Of a DNA stretch of 8,772 bases, positions 1 through 6,411 are shown one piece after another. This DNA is from CAYWWY01 sp964580185. GTDB lineage: Bacteria; Thermotogota; Thermotogae; MWEM01. Where the stretch lies: NCBI GenBank assembly GCA_964580185.1, contig CAZOJQ010000057.1, forward strand, positions 1 through 8,772, in the 5' to 3' direction. Both the position numbers and the translations under genes were made by a program. The first letter of the stretch is position 1; the number at the start of each line of letters is the position of its first letter. The notes under the pieces were generated by a model. That model searched no databases and was not told the origin of the DNA. It saw only the letters and a list, made by a program, of their open reading frames with translations.

Positions 1-82
1 TCCCCTTTGTCAAGCACCCCTAGTGTTCCTGAAGGGTTACAGTATGGTGAATCTATGAAATGAACGTTCCTTCTCCCTGACA

Positions 83-91
83 TGGTACAAT
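83..91 (+). promoter_or_regulatory. Probable extended -10 promoter element for phzF
   Basis: TG-G-TACAAT at 83-91 fits the extended -10 consensus TGnTATAAT with one mismatch. No good -35 hexamer sits 16-18 bases upstream, which is tolerated by extended -10 promoters. Transcription would begin near 98, leaving a leader of about 20 bases that still includes the SD at 104-110. Seen by eye only; it could be chance. Confidence 0.35.
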
Positions 92-103
92 TCAAAGGAG
101 AAA

Positions 104-110
104 AAGGAGG
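104..110 (+). promoter_or_regulatory. Shine-Dalgarno site that selects the phzF start
   Basis: AAGGAGG ends at 110. Three in-frame ATGs follow at 111, 114 and 120. The first two are 0 and 3 bases from this SD, too close for normal initiation, while ATG 120 has a 9-base spacing. A weaker AAAGGAG at 94-100 could serve ATG 111. Confidence 0.6.
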
Positions 111-119
111 ATGATGAAA

Positions 120-914
120 ATGAAGATACCCGTCTTTCAGGTCGATGCATTTGCTTCAAAGATCTTCAGAGGGAATCCTGCAGCTGTATGCCTTATGGAA
201 GAATCCGTAAATGCGGATGTCATGCAAGCCATTGCAAGCGAAAACAACCTTTCTGAAACCGCTTTCGTTGTACCAAAACACGAGGGATTCGAAATCCGAT
301 GGTTCACTCCCACAACGGAAGTGGCTTTGTGTGGGCACGCGACATTGGCTAGTGCCTTTGTAATCTTTCACCATACGAGCTGGGAAAAAGAGCAGATTCG
401 GTTTTTTACTCAGAAAAAAGGGGAGCTGGTTGTTTATCAATCGCGTGATCGACTATTGACGATGGACTTTCCCTCTCAACCTGCTGTTCGAACAACTCCT
501 CCGAAAGGATTACTCGATGCCTTAGGCGTTCGCGCGGAAGAAGTGCTTCGTTCTTCCGAAGATCTACTCGTGGTAGTAGATAACGAAGAAACAGTACGAA
601 ACGTTGCCCCCAATTGGATGAAGTTGAATGAAATTGACTGTCGCGGTTGCATCCTTACCGCAAAAGGGGATAACTGCGATTTTGTTAGCCGGTTTTTTGC
701 TCCTAGTGTTGGTGTTCTTGAAGACCCAGTAACCGGATCCTCTCATACCGTTCTTATTCCATACTGGTCAAATATGCTCGGGAAGGATACGCTCCATGCT
801 TTTCAACTTTCGAAGCGGGGAGGAGAGCTATGGTGCAAGCAAGATATTGACCGCGTTCAAATTGCCGGAGATGCTGTGTTATACATGCAAGGGACTCTTT
901 TCTTGAAGCCGTAG
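120..914 (+). CDS. PhzF family isomerase/epimerase-like protein
   Basis: This protein belongs to the PhzF family, whose fold resembles diaminopimelate epimerase. The model enzyme PhzF isomerises trans-2,3-dihydro-3-hydroxyanthranilate in phenazine synthesis, but most family members have unknown substrates, and no other phenazine gene is here. From ATG 120 it has 264 residues, normal for the family. The N-terminus reads MKIPVFQVDAF, the typical family opening. The catalytic Glu is E46 in NLSETAF, equivalent to Glu45 of Pseudomonas PhzF. Other hallmarks are FTPTTEVALCGHAT (62-75) and DPVTGSSH (202-209). ATG 111 and 114 would add three residues at most; 120 fits both the SD and the family start. 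It is probably cytoplasmic and cotranscribed with the flavoprotein 19 bases downstream. The family assignment is firm; the reaction is not known. Confidence 0.93.
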   Translation: MKIPVFQVDAFASKIFRGNPAAVCLMEESVNADVMQAIASENNLSETAFVVPKHEGFEIRWFTPTTEVALCGHATLASAFVIFHHTSWEKEQIRFFTQKKGELVVYQSRDRLLTMDFPSQPAVRTTPPKGLLDALGVRAEEVLRSSEDLLVVVDNEETVRNVAPNWMKLNEIDCRGCILTAKGDNCDFVSRFFAPSVGVLEDPVTGSSHTVLIPYWSNMLGKDTLHAFQLSKRGGELWCKQDIDRVQIAGDAVLYMQGTLFLKP

Positions 915-933
915 GGATGAGGGAGGAATCATT

Positions 934-1623
934 GTGTTCATTATCGGGATTATCAGTAGTCCGTCGATAAAAGGAAACACATCGATCTTGGTTCAATCAG
1001 CCCTAAAAGAAGCAGAAAACCTTGGCGCTCGAACGAAAACACTTTTCCTTCCTGAACTTCACATCGAGTTTTGCCGGGGTTGTTTTCACTGTACCCGTGA
1101 GGGCAATTGCATCATCGACGATGATATACGTTGGATCCTTCCCCTAATGGATGAAGCGAATGGATTTATCCTTGGCTCTCCCACCTATGCTCTGAATGCC
1201 AATGCGTACATGAGTCAATGGATTGAACGCTTTGGTATGCTGTCGGTCTATACTTCACGATATGGGGGAAAATACTGTGTTGGTTTTTCAACAGCTGGAG
1301 GGTTCGGGGCAAAATCTGTAGCAAAAAAACTTACGGATATCTTCGATGGGGTAAAAACGTATTCATACCGTTCTGGATATCTTGGAGTGCTTGTGGGCTC
1401 TGGAAGAATCCAAGATTTTCCCACACAGATCGAGAAAGCGAAAGCCTTGGGAGCAAAAATCGCATATGACATTCAACACAAACGCGCATATCCCCTACAA
1501 AAAATTGGATCAAAGCTGCTCAACGGGATGATCCTCCAAAAAGCCTTTCGTAAGAATATCCAGCGCAACAAAGAGGGCAATATGAAGTATGTGAACCATT
1601 ATTGGAATAAACAGGGATGGTAA
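934..1623 (+). CDS. Flavodoxin-fold iron-sulfur flavoprotein / NAD(P)H-dependent FMN reductase family
   Basis: A 229-residue flavodoxin-like protein starting at GTG 934, with GGGAGG at 921-926 seven bases upstream. The N-terminal beta strand and phosphate-binding loop are IGIISSPSIKGNTS (4-17), as in NADPH-dependent FMN reductases. Cysteines C47, C50, C53 and C59 form CX2CX2CX5C, the compact 4Fe-4S motif of the Isf family of iron-sulfur flavoproteins. GSPTY (81-85) and FSTAGG (118-123) match further FMN-binding loops. Isf-type proteins are cytoplasmic electron carriers or reductases found mainly in anaerobes, which suggests an anaerobic or oxygen-sensitive lifestyle. The basic C-terminal tail (about 185-229) is not diagnostic. 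It follows phzF closely and probably shares its message. Family assignment is good; the electron donor and acceptor are unknown. Confidence 0.88.
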   Translation: MFIIGIISSPSIKGNTSILVQSALKEAENLGARTKTLFLPELHIEFCRGCFHCTREGNCIIDDDIRWILPLMDEANGFILGSPTYALNANAYMSQWIERFGMLSVYTSRYGGKYCVGFSTAGGFGAKSVAKKLTDIFDGVKTYSYRSGYLGVLVGSGRIQDFPTQIEKAKALGAKIAYDIQHKRAYPLQKIGSKLLNGMILQKAFRKNIQRNKEGNMKYVNHYWNKQGW

Positions 1624-1628
1624 GCACA

Positions 1629-1641
1629 GTACGGATCGTAC
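1629..1641. repeat. Perfect inverted repeat GTACG-GAT-CGTAC
   Basis: Five-base arms with a three-base centre start 6 bases after the flavoprotein stop. GTACGGA also occurs as a direct repeat at 1629-1635 and 1638-1644. It could form a small hairpin at the end of the left transcript or be a protein-binding site, but it lacks a T tract, so I do not call a terminator. Confidence 0.4.
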
Positions 1642-1795
1642 GGAATTTGGGTCTGATCAATGACTCAGAAGAAATGGCCGATATAGATCCTTATGAAATG
1701 AATCACAACTAATTCAAGATAGTCTCTTTCTGTTCCTTTGAGCACTCTCGTTGCCGAGGAGTAACAGCAATCTCTTACCCGATTCATGATCGATC

Positions 1796-1809
1796 CATGG
1801 GAACCCATG
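1796..1809. repeat. Perfect inverted repeat CATGGG-AA-CCCATG
   Basis: Six-base arms around AA. The two-base centre is too small for a good RNA loop, so a DNA-binding site or chance is more likely than a hairpin. It lies 162-175 bases upstream of the fabG-like promoter. Confidence 0.35.
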
Positions 1810-1928
1810 AAAAAGAAGATCCTCCTTTTCCGTTCATCTGTTTTCTCACACAAGCGAAAATGAAAGAAAGCGGAAGAAAATTCGAGGATTCTCCCCAAAA
1901 ATCCTATTAGGAACTCACTCTCCAATCA

Positions 1929-1958
1929 ATTTCCCGATTGCAAATCAGAGAGGGAAAT
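1929..1958. repeat. Nested inverted repeat upstream of the fabG-like promoter
   Basis: ATTTCCC (1929-1935) is the exact complement of GGGAAAT (1952-1958). Directly inside the left arm GATT (1936-1939) pairs with AATC (1943-1946) around GCA. The right arm ends 12 bases before the -35 hexamer, so it would lie at about -75 to -47 relative to the predicted start. That is a place typical of activator sites or auxiliary operators. Visible by eye; function is inferred only from position. Confidence 0.45.
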
Positions 1959-1970
1959 GGTACTCTATAT

Positions 1971-1998
1971 ATGACAGGTGATTCAGGTTTATTATAAT
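1971..1998 (+). promoter_or_regulatory. Sigma-70-type promoter for the acyl-CoA operon
   Basis: ATGACA (1971-1976) matches TTGACA at five of six bases, and TATAAT (1993-1998) matches the -10 consensus exactly, with a 16-base spacer. Predicted transcription start is about 2005, giving a leader of about 29 bases before the ATG at 2034 that includes AAGGAGG (2020-2026). It is the best promoter in the window and the likely start of the operon 2034-7709. Confidence 0.7.
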
Positions 1999-2009
1999 AG
2001 CTGATTCAG
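1979..2009. promoter_or_regulatory. Candidate operator: paired TGATTCAG repeats flanking the -10 box
   Basis: TGATTCAG occurs at 1979-1986, in the -35/-10 spacer, and again at 2002-2009, over the predicted transcription start; the copies are 23 bases apart. The second is part of CTGATTCAG (2001-2009), a perfect odd-centred palindrome (CTGA-T-TCAG). Two similar sites about two helical turns apart over a core promoter suit a repressor, the nearest candidate being the tandem TetR protein encoded at 2817-4088. The link is inference. Confidence 0.45.
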
Positions 2010-2033
2010 AAAACACATTAAGGAGGTAGATCA

Positions 2034-2771
2034 ATGCGTTTAAAAGGGAAAGTAGCGATTATCACTGGGGCCGCTCGGGGGATTGGAAAGACTGCAGCTT
2101 GGATCTATGCGCAAGAAGGAGCGAATGTGGCTGCCTTCGACGTTTCTGCCGATGAATTACGGCTTTTGGAGGAAGAAGCAAAAAAGGCAGGATTGCTGAT
2201 CACTGGACATACTGTGGATATCAGTAATCAAGATCAAGTAGTCCAAGCAGTTGATACAGTTTTTCAAAAACAGGGGAAGATCGATATTCTCATCAACAAC
2301 GCTGGGATTACACGTGACGCTCTGCTAATGAAAATGAGCCCAGAGCAGTGGGATCAGGTAATCTCGGTTAACCTCACTGGCGCCTTTTATGTGACGCAAG
2401 CTGTTGCCCTTAAGATGAGAGATACTGGTGGATCAATTATCTCTACCTCTTCTGTGGTTGGTGTATTTGGCAATATCGGACAAACCAACTATGCGGCAGC
2501 AAAGGCTGGGATTATCGGCATGACCCGATCATGGGCCAAAGAACTTGCTCGGTACAAAATCCGAGCCAATGCAGTTGCCCCAGGGTTTATTAAAACTCCG
2601 ATGACTGAACCGCTTCCCGAGAAGGTGATCCAATATGTGGTGGACAAGACTCCATTGAAGGTTATGGGAGATCCTGAAGATGTTGCATGGGCATTTGTAT
2701 TTTTGGGTAGTGACGAGTCGAAATACGTCACTGGTCAAGTGTTGGGCGTGGATGGGGGTTTGGTGCTTTAA
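2034..2771 (+). CDS. FabG-like short-chain dehydrogenase (3-oxoacyl-ACP/CoA reductase family)
   Basis: A classical short-chain dehydrogenase/reductase of 245 residues, the standard length. The Rossmann nucleotide motif is TGAARGIG (11-18), followed by D62 in VDIS and NNAG (88-91). The catalytic set is N113, S140, Y153 and K157 (NYAAAK). APGFIKTPMT (182-191) and the C-terminal YVTGQVLGVDGG are characteristic of FabG. The reaction would be NAD(P)H-dependent interconversion of 3-oxoacyl and 3-hydroxyacyl thioesters in the cytoplasm. Because it is operonic with a thiolase and a CoA transferase rather than fatty-acid synthesis genes, a CoA-linked role (acetoacetyl-CoA reductase or 3-hydroxyacyl-CoA dehydrogenase) is as likely as ACP reduction. 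Alternatively it may act on a non-thioester alcohol or ketone, as SDR specificity is hard to read. ATG 2034 has AAGGAGG seven bases upstream. It is the first gene of the operon. Confidence 0.9.
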   Translation: MRLKGKVAIITGAARGIGKTAAWIYAQEGANVAAFDVSADELRLLEEEAKKAGLLITGHTVDISNQDQVVQAVDTVFQKQGKIDILINNAGITRDALLMKMSPEQWDQVISVNLTGAFYVTQAVALKMRDTGGSIISTSSVVGVFGNIGQTNYAAAKAGIIGMTRSWAKELARYKIRANAVAPGFIKTPMTEPLPEKVIQYVVDKTPLKVMGDPEDVAWAFVFLGSDESKYVTGQVLGVDGGLVL

Positions 2772-2816
2772 AGTCTCCTACAAACGAATAGAATTGACCA
2801 TGAGGAGATAAGAGAA

Positions 2817-4088
2817 ATGAGCGAATCTCGGCGCGTACCGGTATCTCAAAAAGGGGAAGAAACGCGAGAACGGATCCTAAAAAATGCTTCATCCTTGTTT
2901 TTCCATCAGGGATACCATCCAACTTCGATTGTGCAAATCGCCCGCAAGGTATCGATTTCTCCGGCGGCAGTCTATCAATACTTTCGATCCAAAGAACAGA
3001 TTTACCAAGTGATTCTGGGAAGCTTTCAGGAAGACTTTCTTTCGACAATTCAAAACGGAAGTCTTGGATCTCTCACAGAAAGACTTGGAAAATGGGTATC
3101 AGATATGTTGGAAAGGGTATGGAACTATCGCGCCCTTTTTCGTGTTTTTCGAGGGGCAGAATTTGTCCAATTCGAAGCAGCGAAAGAGTTCCATGACCGG
3201 TGGGTGAATACCGTGATTCAAAGCTTTTTTCCTAAAACAGATCCATTAACCGGAGAAGTGGGCAGTTGGTATCTGATGGGTCCGTTACTGTATGTTGCCA
3301 CGAAATGGATTGTATGGAATGCTTCTCCCGTTCCAGAAATCTATCAGAGAGGTTTGGTAGATTTCTTTTTGAACGGGATTTCCCCGAGCAAATACTCATG
3401 CCAATTGAAGAATGATTCTTTCTCTTTCAGTTCTAACCAAAAAGCAACGCCTGAAGTCAGCCGAGAAGAGCTGGTGAGTCACCAGAATCGTGGAACGCAA
3501 ACCCGTCAAAAAATTCTCGATTCAGCGGAACAGTTGTTTGGGGAAAGAGGGTACTATCATACACACATTCATGAAATCGCCTCCCAGTCAGGCTGTGGAG
3601 TGGGTACCGTATATCTGTATTTCCCGTCGAAACTCGAGATTCTTCGAGAACTGGTTGAAGAAGTAAACCACCAACTGCGCAGATACATCCGCTCGAAAAC
3701 CGAATCTATTTCGGATCGCAGAGATGCAGAATTGGTTGGATACAAGGCGTTCTTGGAGTTTTTTCTTCATCATTGGAGAATGTATGGAATCGTCCGAGAA
3801 TCTGAATTTGTGGATCATTCGATCACTTCAGCCTACTATGGACGGCTGGAGGAAGGGTACAGGAAAGTATTGCCCCTAGCAAGGGATCGTGAGCAAATCC
3901 GGATGATGGATCCTCAGCTGCTTGCATGGTGTCTCATGGGGTTGGGTCACACAATGGGAGAATCTCTTTTAATCTTCCGAGATCCAGATCCATCCTCTTT
4001 TCAAGGATACTTGAGAGGGTTGAGTCATTTTTTGTACCATGGTATCGCGAATTATTCGACTCAATTTGGGAGTCGAAACAACCCATAA
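2817..4088 (+). CDS. Tandem TetR transcriptional regulator (two TetR units in one chain)
   Basis: This 423-residue protein is about twice the usual TetR length and contains two complete TetR units. The first helix-turn-helix domain spans about 17-63 (TRERILKNASSLFF to VYQYFRSKEQIY) and the second about 229-275 (TRQKILDSAEQLFG to VYLYFPSKLEIL). Each is followed by an alpha-helical ligand domain, about 75-190 and 280-412. The two ligand halves also resemble each other: LFRVFRGAEFV/MYGIVRESEFV, WYLMG/WCLMG and GLVDFFLNGI/GLSHFLYHGI. A polar linker (about 191-225) joins them. Ordinary TetR proteins dimerise to bind a palindrome; this chain could act as a pseudo-dimer or bind two sites. It is the second operon gene, after a 45-base gap with GAGGAG upstream of ATG 2817. 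TetR neighbours of acyl-CoA genes often sense acyl-CoAs, so autoregulation of this operon is likely but unproven. Confidence 0.92.
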   Translation: MSESRRVPVSQKGEETRERILKNASSLFFHQGYHPTSIVQIARKVSISPAAVYQYFRSKEQIYQVILGSFQEDFLSTIQNGSLGSLTERLGKWVSDMLERVWNYRALFRVFRGAEFVQFEAAKEFHDRWVNTVIQSFFPKTDPLTGEVGSWYLMGPLLYVATKWIVWNASPVPEIYQRGLVDFFLNGISPSKYSCQLKNDSFSFSSNQKATPEVSREELVSHQNRGTQTRQKILDSAEQLFGERGYYHTHIHEIASQSGCGVGTVYLYFPSKLEILRELVEEVNHQLRRYIRSKTESISDRRDAELVGYKAFLEFFLHHWRMYGIVRESEFVDHSITSAYYGRLEEGYRKVLPLARDREQIRMMDPQLLAWCLMGLGHTMGESLLIFRDPDPSSFQGYLRGLSHFLYHGIANYSTQFGSRNNP

Positions 4089-4094
4089 AGGAGG
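4087..4094 (+). promoter_or_regulatory. Shine-Dalgarno site overlapping the tetR stop, fixing the thiolase start
   Basis: AAAGGAGG begins inside the TAA stop (4086-4088) of the regulator gene and ends five bases before ATG 4100. This supports 4100 over an in-frame upstream start at 3926 that would run 160 bases inside the regulator gene. Confidence 0.8.
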
Positions 4095-4099
4095 AAAAA

Positions 4100-5305
4100 A
4101 TGAGTAATAATGTCTTTATAATAGGCGCAAAACGAACTGCGATCGGAACGATGGGTGGTTCTTTGAAAGATATTTCTGCTGTAGAACTCGGAGTAGCCGC
4201 TGCAAAGGCGGCAATCGAGCATGCTCGAATCGCACCGGAGCAAGTCGATGAAACCATAATTGGGCAAATCCTCTCAGCAGGATCGGGAATGGGACCCGCC
4301 AGGCAGGTCAGCATCCATGCGGGGATCCCGGTTGAGTCTCCTGGGTTTTCTGTCAATATGCTTTGTGGATCGGGTATGAAAGCCGTGATGATGGGAGCTG
4401 TCGACATCATGGCATCTCAGGCAGAAGTGGTACTTGCAGGGGGAATCGAGAATATGGATCTTGCTCCCTATATGCTGACAAAAGCCCGTTATGGATATCG
4501 CATGGGTCATGGTGACATAGTGGATCATATGATCAGCGAGGGACTTACCGATGTTTTCAACCAATACCATATGGGTGTAACCGCGGAAAACCTTGTGGAG
4601 AAGTATCAGATCTCTAGACTGGCTCAGGATGAATTTGCCGTTACGAGTCAACAGAAAGCGAAAAAAGCGCAAGAGGCTGGCAAGTTCGCCGATGAGATCG
4701 TTCCCTTTGTGATAAAAGGGAGAAAAGGAGATACGATCGTCGACAAAGACGAGCATCTCAAGCCGGATGCAACGATTGAATCTTTAGCCCGCCTAAGACC
4801 TGCTTTCAAGAAAGACGGGAGCGTTACTGCAGGGAATGCCTCAGGAATCAATGATGGAGCTTCCATGACGGTTATGGTATCTGAGCAAAAGATGAGGTCT
4901 CTGGGTGTTACCCCATTGGTTCGAGTTGTTTCCTTCGCGCAGTCAGGCGTTGATCCTTCCATAATGGGAATCGGACCAGTTGAAGCGGTTCGATTGGCGC
5001 TCAAAAAGGCAACCCTGTCTTTGAAGGACATGAATCTTCTGGAATTGAATGAAGCGTTCGCAGCGCAAAGTTTGGCAGTGATCGCAGACCTGAAAGCCCA
5101 GTATGGATTAGATGATGACTGGATTGATCAGCGGGTGAATGTCAATGGAGGCGCAATTGCTCTTGGACATCCGATCGGAGCCAGCGGAAACCGGATTATC
5201 GTAACCTTGATTCACGAAATGAAACGCAGAAATGTGCGTTATGGGCTTGCGAGTCTTTGTATTGGCGGAGGCATGGGTACGGCAATCATCCTTGAGAACG
5301 CGTGA
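4100..5305 (+). CDS. Acetyl-CoA acetyltransferase (thiolase)
   Basis: A 401-residue thiolase, close to the family's usual 390-400. It condenses two acetyl-CoA to acetoacetyl-CoA or runs the reverse thiolysis. The nucleophilic cysteine is C89 in NMLCGSGMKAV, the same number as in the Zoogloea enzyme. The other catalytic residues are N317 in NEAFAAQ, H357 in GGAIALGHPIGASG and C387 in CIGGGMGTA. HMGVTAEN (157-164) places a Met beside the substrate pocket, a mark of biosynthetic, short-chain acetoacetyl-CoA thiolases. The protein is expected to be a cytoplasmic tetramer. The N-terminal MSNNVFIIGAKRTAIG is the normal start. It follows the regulator gene by 11 bases. With the SDR it could make or consume 3-hydroxybutyryl-CoA. 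A longer 3-ketoacyl-CoA substrate cannot be excluded. Confidence 0.94.
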   Translation: MSNNVFIIGAKRTAIGTMGGSLKDISAVELGVAAAKAAIEHARIAPEQVDETIIGQILSAGSGMGPARQVSIHAGIPVESPGFSVNMLCGSGMKAVMMGAVDIMASQAEVVLAGGIENMDLAPYMLTKARYGYRMGHGDIVDHMISEGLTDVFNQYHMGVTAENLVEKYQISRLAQDEFAVTSQQKAKKAQEAGKFADEIVPFVIKGRKGDTIVDKDEHLKPDATIESLARLRPAFKKDGSVTAGNASGINDGASMTVMVSEQKMRSLGVTPLVRVVSFAQSGVDPSIMGIGPVEAVRLALKKATLSLKDMNLLELNEAFAAQSLAVIADLKAQYGLDDDWIDQRVNVNGGAIALGHPIGASGNRIIVTLIHEMKRRNVRYGLASLCIGGGMGTAIILENA

Positions 5306-5343
5306 AAAAATCAGGAAGTGGAGGCTGAGAGGGGGCTCTTGGA

Positions 5344-6411
5344 TTGGGATTGACAAACCAGATGCAAAAACCAGTTGTTGGAATCATGGGGTTGGGAACG
5401 TATTTACCCAAGACATACATGACTGCCGCTGAAATTGCCCTTCAAACGAACATACCAGAAAAGGTAATTTCTGAGAAGTTTGGCGTAATCCAAAAACCCG
5501 TGCCAAAAAATGGGGAGACAACCAGCTACATGGGTATTGAGGCTTCTCGGAAAGCCTTGAAAACAGCAGGAATCAGTCCCGAGGAAATAGATGTAGTTAT
5601 CTGGAATGGAGCGCAGCATAAGGATTATCCCTGTTGGTTGGCCAGTTTGAAAGTGGCTCATGAGTTAGGCGCCAAAAAAGCGTGGGGATTCGATATGGAA
5701 GCAATGTGTGGTTCGATGATGGTCGGTATGGAGACAGCCAAGAGTTTTATACTCCAAAACGAAGAGATTCGGACAGTCCTGCTCGTGTCAGGATATCGAA
5801 ACGTAGATCTGATCAATCTTGCTGAACCTTCAACTGCTTTCATGTTGGATATTGGCGCGGGAGGAGCTGCGTTGGTATTAAGGAGAGGGTATAATCGAAA
5901 CTTGATTCTTGGATCGTCTTTCAAGGGAGACGGCTCATTTTCCGAAGATTGTGTCGTACCTTACGGTGGAACGAAAGAATGGCCTCCCAGCGAACCCCTT
6001 TCCCAACGGATGCATTTCCAAGTCTTAGCCCAGTCAGAAGATTTCAAGCAACGGTTGAGCGAAACCACGATGCCCAATTTCTATAGTGTTATCCGCGAAT
6101 CCTTGCGCAAATCGGGGTATACCCAAAAAGATATCAACTACCTGGCAATTCTGCATTTTAAACGTTCGGCCCATATGGCTGTATTGGAAGAACTCGGATT
6201 GGAAGAATATCAAACCACCTATCTTGATGAGATAGGGCATATTGGTCAAAATGACCAAGTGCTTTCTATCGAATTGGGGTTGAAAGAAGGCAAGATTCAA
6301 GACGGAGATATCATCGTTATGGTGGGCGCCGGTTTGGGTTTTGTATGGGCCTCTTCTGTGGTTCGATGGGGACCTGCGGATCCATCCCAAGAAAGGCGGG
6401 ATCAACGATGA
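5344..6411 (+). CDS. 3-oxoacyl-ACP synthase III (FabH)-like condensing enzyme
   Basis: A thiolase-superfamily protein of KAS III type. From TTG 5344 it has 355 residues; GAGGGGG at 5329-5335 lies eight bases upstream. ATG 5362 (349 residues) has no good SD but is a possible alternative. The N-terminal GIMGLGTYLP (13-22) is typical of FabH. The nucleophile is C122 in AMCGSMMVG and the catalytic His is probably H271 in ILHFKRSAH. Where FabH has YGNTS with catalytic Asn, this protein reads IGHIGQND (297-304), so the Asn position seems to be H299, although N303 is near. GDIIVMVGAGLGFVWAS and VVRW (339-342) match the FabH C-terminus, followed by a short tail. KAS III enzymes join a short acyl-CoA to malonyl-ACP; relatives act on CoA esters. 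Placed between a thiolase and a CoA transferase, a CoA-linked Claisen or retro-Claisen role is likely. Substrate unknown. Confidence 0.85.
   Translation: MGLTNQMQKPVVGIMGLGTYLPKTYMTAAEIALQTNIPEKVISEKFGVIQKPVPKNGETTSYMGIEASRKALKTAGISPEEIDVVIWNGAQHKDYPCWLASLKVAHELGAKKAWGFDMEAMCGSMMVGMETAKSFILQNEEIRTVLLVSGYRNVDLINLAEPSTAFMLDIGAGGAALVLRRGYNRNLILGSSFKGDGSFSEDCVVPYGGTKEWPPSEPLSQRMHFQVLAQSEDFKQRLSETTMPNFYSVIRESLRKSGYTQKDINYLAILHFKRSAHMAVLEELGLEEYQTTYLDEIGHIGQNDQVLSIELGLKEGKIQDGDIIVMVGAGLGFVWASSVVRWGPADPSQERRDQR
6408..6411 (+). promoter_or_regulatory. ATGA stop-start overlap (translational coupling)
   Basis: The TGA of the KAS III-like gene (6409-6411) overlaps the ATG of the CoA transferase gene (6408-6410). 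Such overlaps usually couple translation and keep two products in proportion, suggesting that the two enzymes work together. Confidence 0.85.

Larger units (their letters stand above)
1..110. other. Left-edge non-coding leader, possibly with the tail of an upstream gene
   Basis: No complete gene fits here. On the + strand one frame is open from base 1 to a TGA at 61-63 and another to a TGA at 56-58, so either could be the last codons of a gene cut by the window edge. Neither tail is recognisable. The segment also holds an 8-base palindrome, GAACGTTC (62-69), and the phzF promoter and SD sites described separately. Confidence 0.4.
1624..2033. other. 410-base intergenic region separating two transcription units
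   Basis: No credible gene is seen. A minus-strand open frame across 1665-1925 begins with TTG, has no SD and resembles no protein I know. The region holds perfect inverted repeats at 1629-1641, 1796-1809 and 1929-1958, and a promoter with flanking repeats at 1971-2009. I see no stem followed by a T run that would be a clear intrinsic terminator for the left unit. A small RNA or a longer regulatory leader cannot be excluded. Confidence 0.7.

Noticed and set aside
1..63. C-terminal fragment of an upstream gene
   Set aside because: Two frames are open for about 20 codons from the edge, but neither tail is recognisable and neither can be preferred, so no CDS is called.
120..914. Phenazine biosynthesis locus suggested by the PhzF-like gene
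   Set aside because: No phzA, B, C, D, E or G homologue is present, and PhzF-fold proteins are widespread in organisms that make no phenazines.
1665..1925. Minus-strand open frame of 86 codons in the intergenic region
   Set aside because: It starts with TTG, has no SD, shows biased low-information composition and resembles no known protein. Chance open frame.
3926..4099. Longer thiolase start giving 459 residues
   Set aside because: The extra 58 residues lie in another frame of the TetR gene, match nothing in thiolases, and the strong SD at 4087-4094 points to ATG 4100, where the family N-terminus begins.
3934..5031. Long minus-strand open frames opposite the thiolase (up to 160 codons)
   Set aside because: They mirror the codon structure of a clearly real gene on the + strand and show no domain, SD or conserved motif.
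6345..6407. Longer CoA transferase start giving 454 residues
   Set aside because: The extension lies within the KAS III-like gene, has no family similarity, and ATG 6408 has its own SD and an ATGA overlap.
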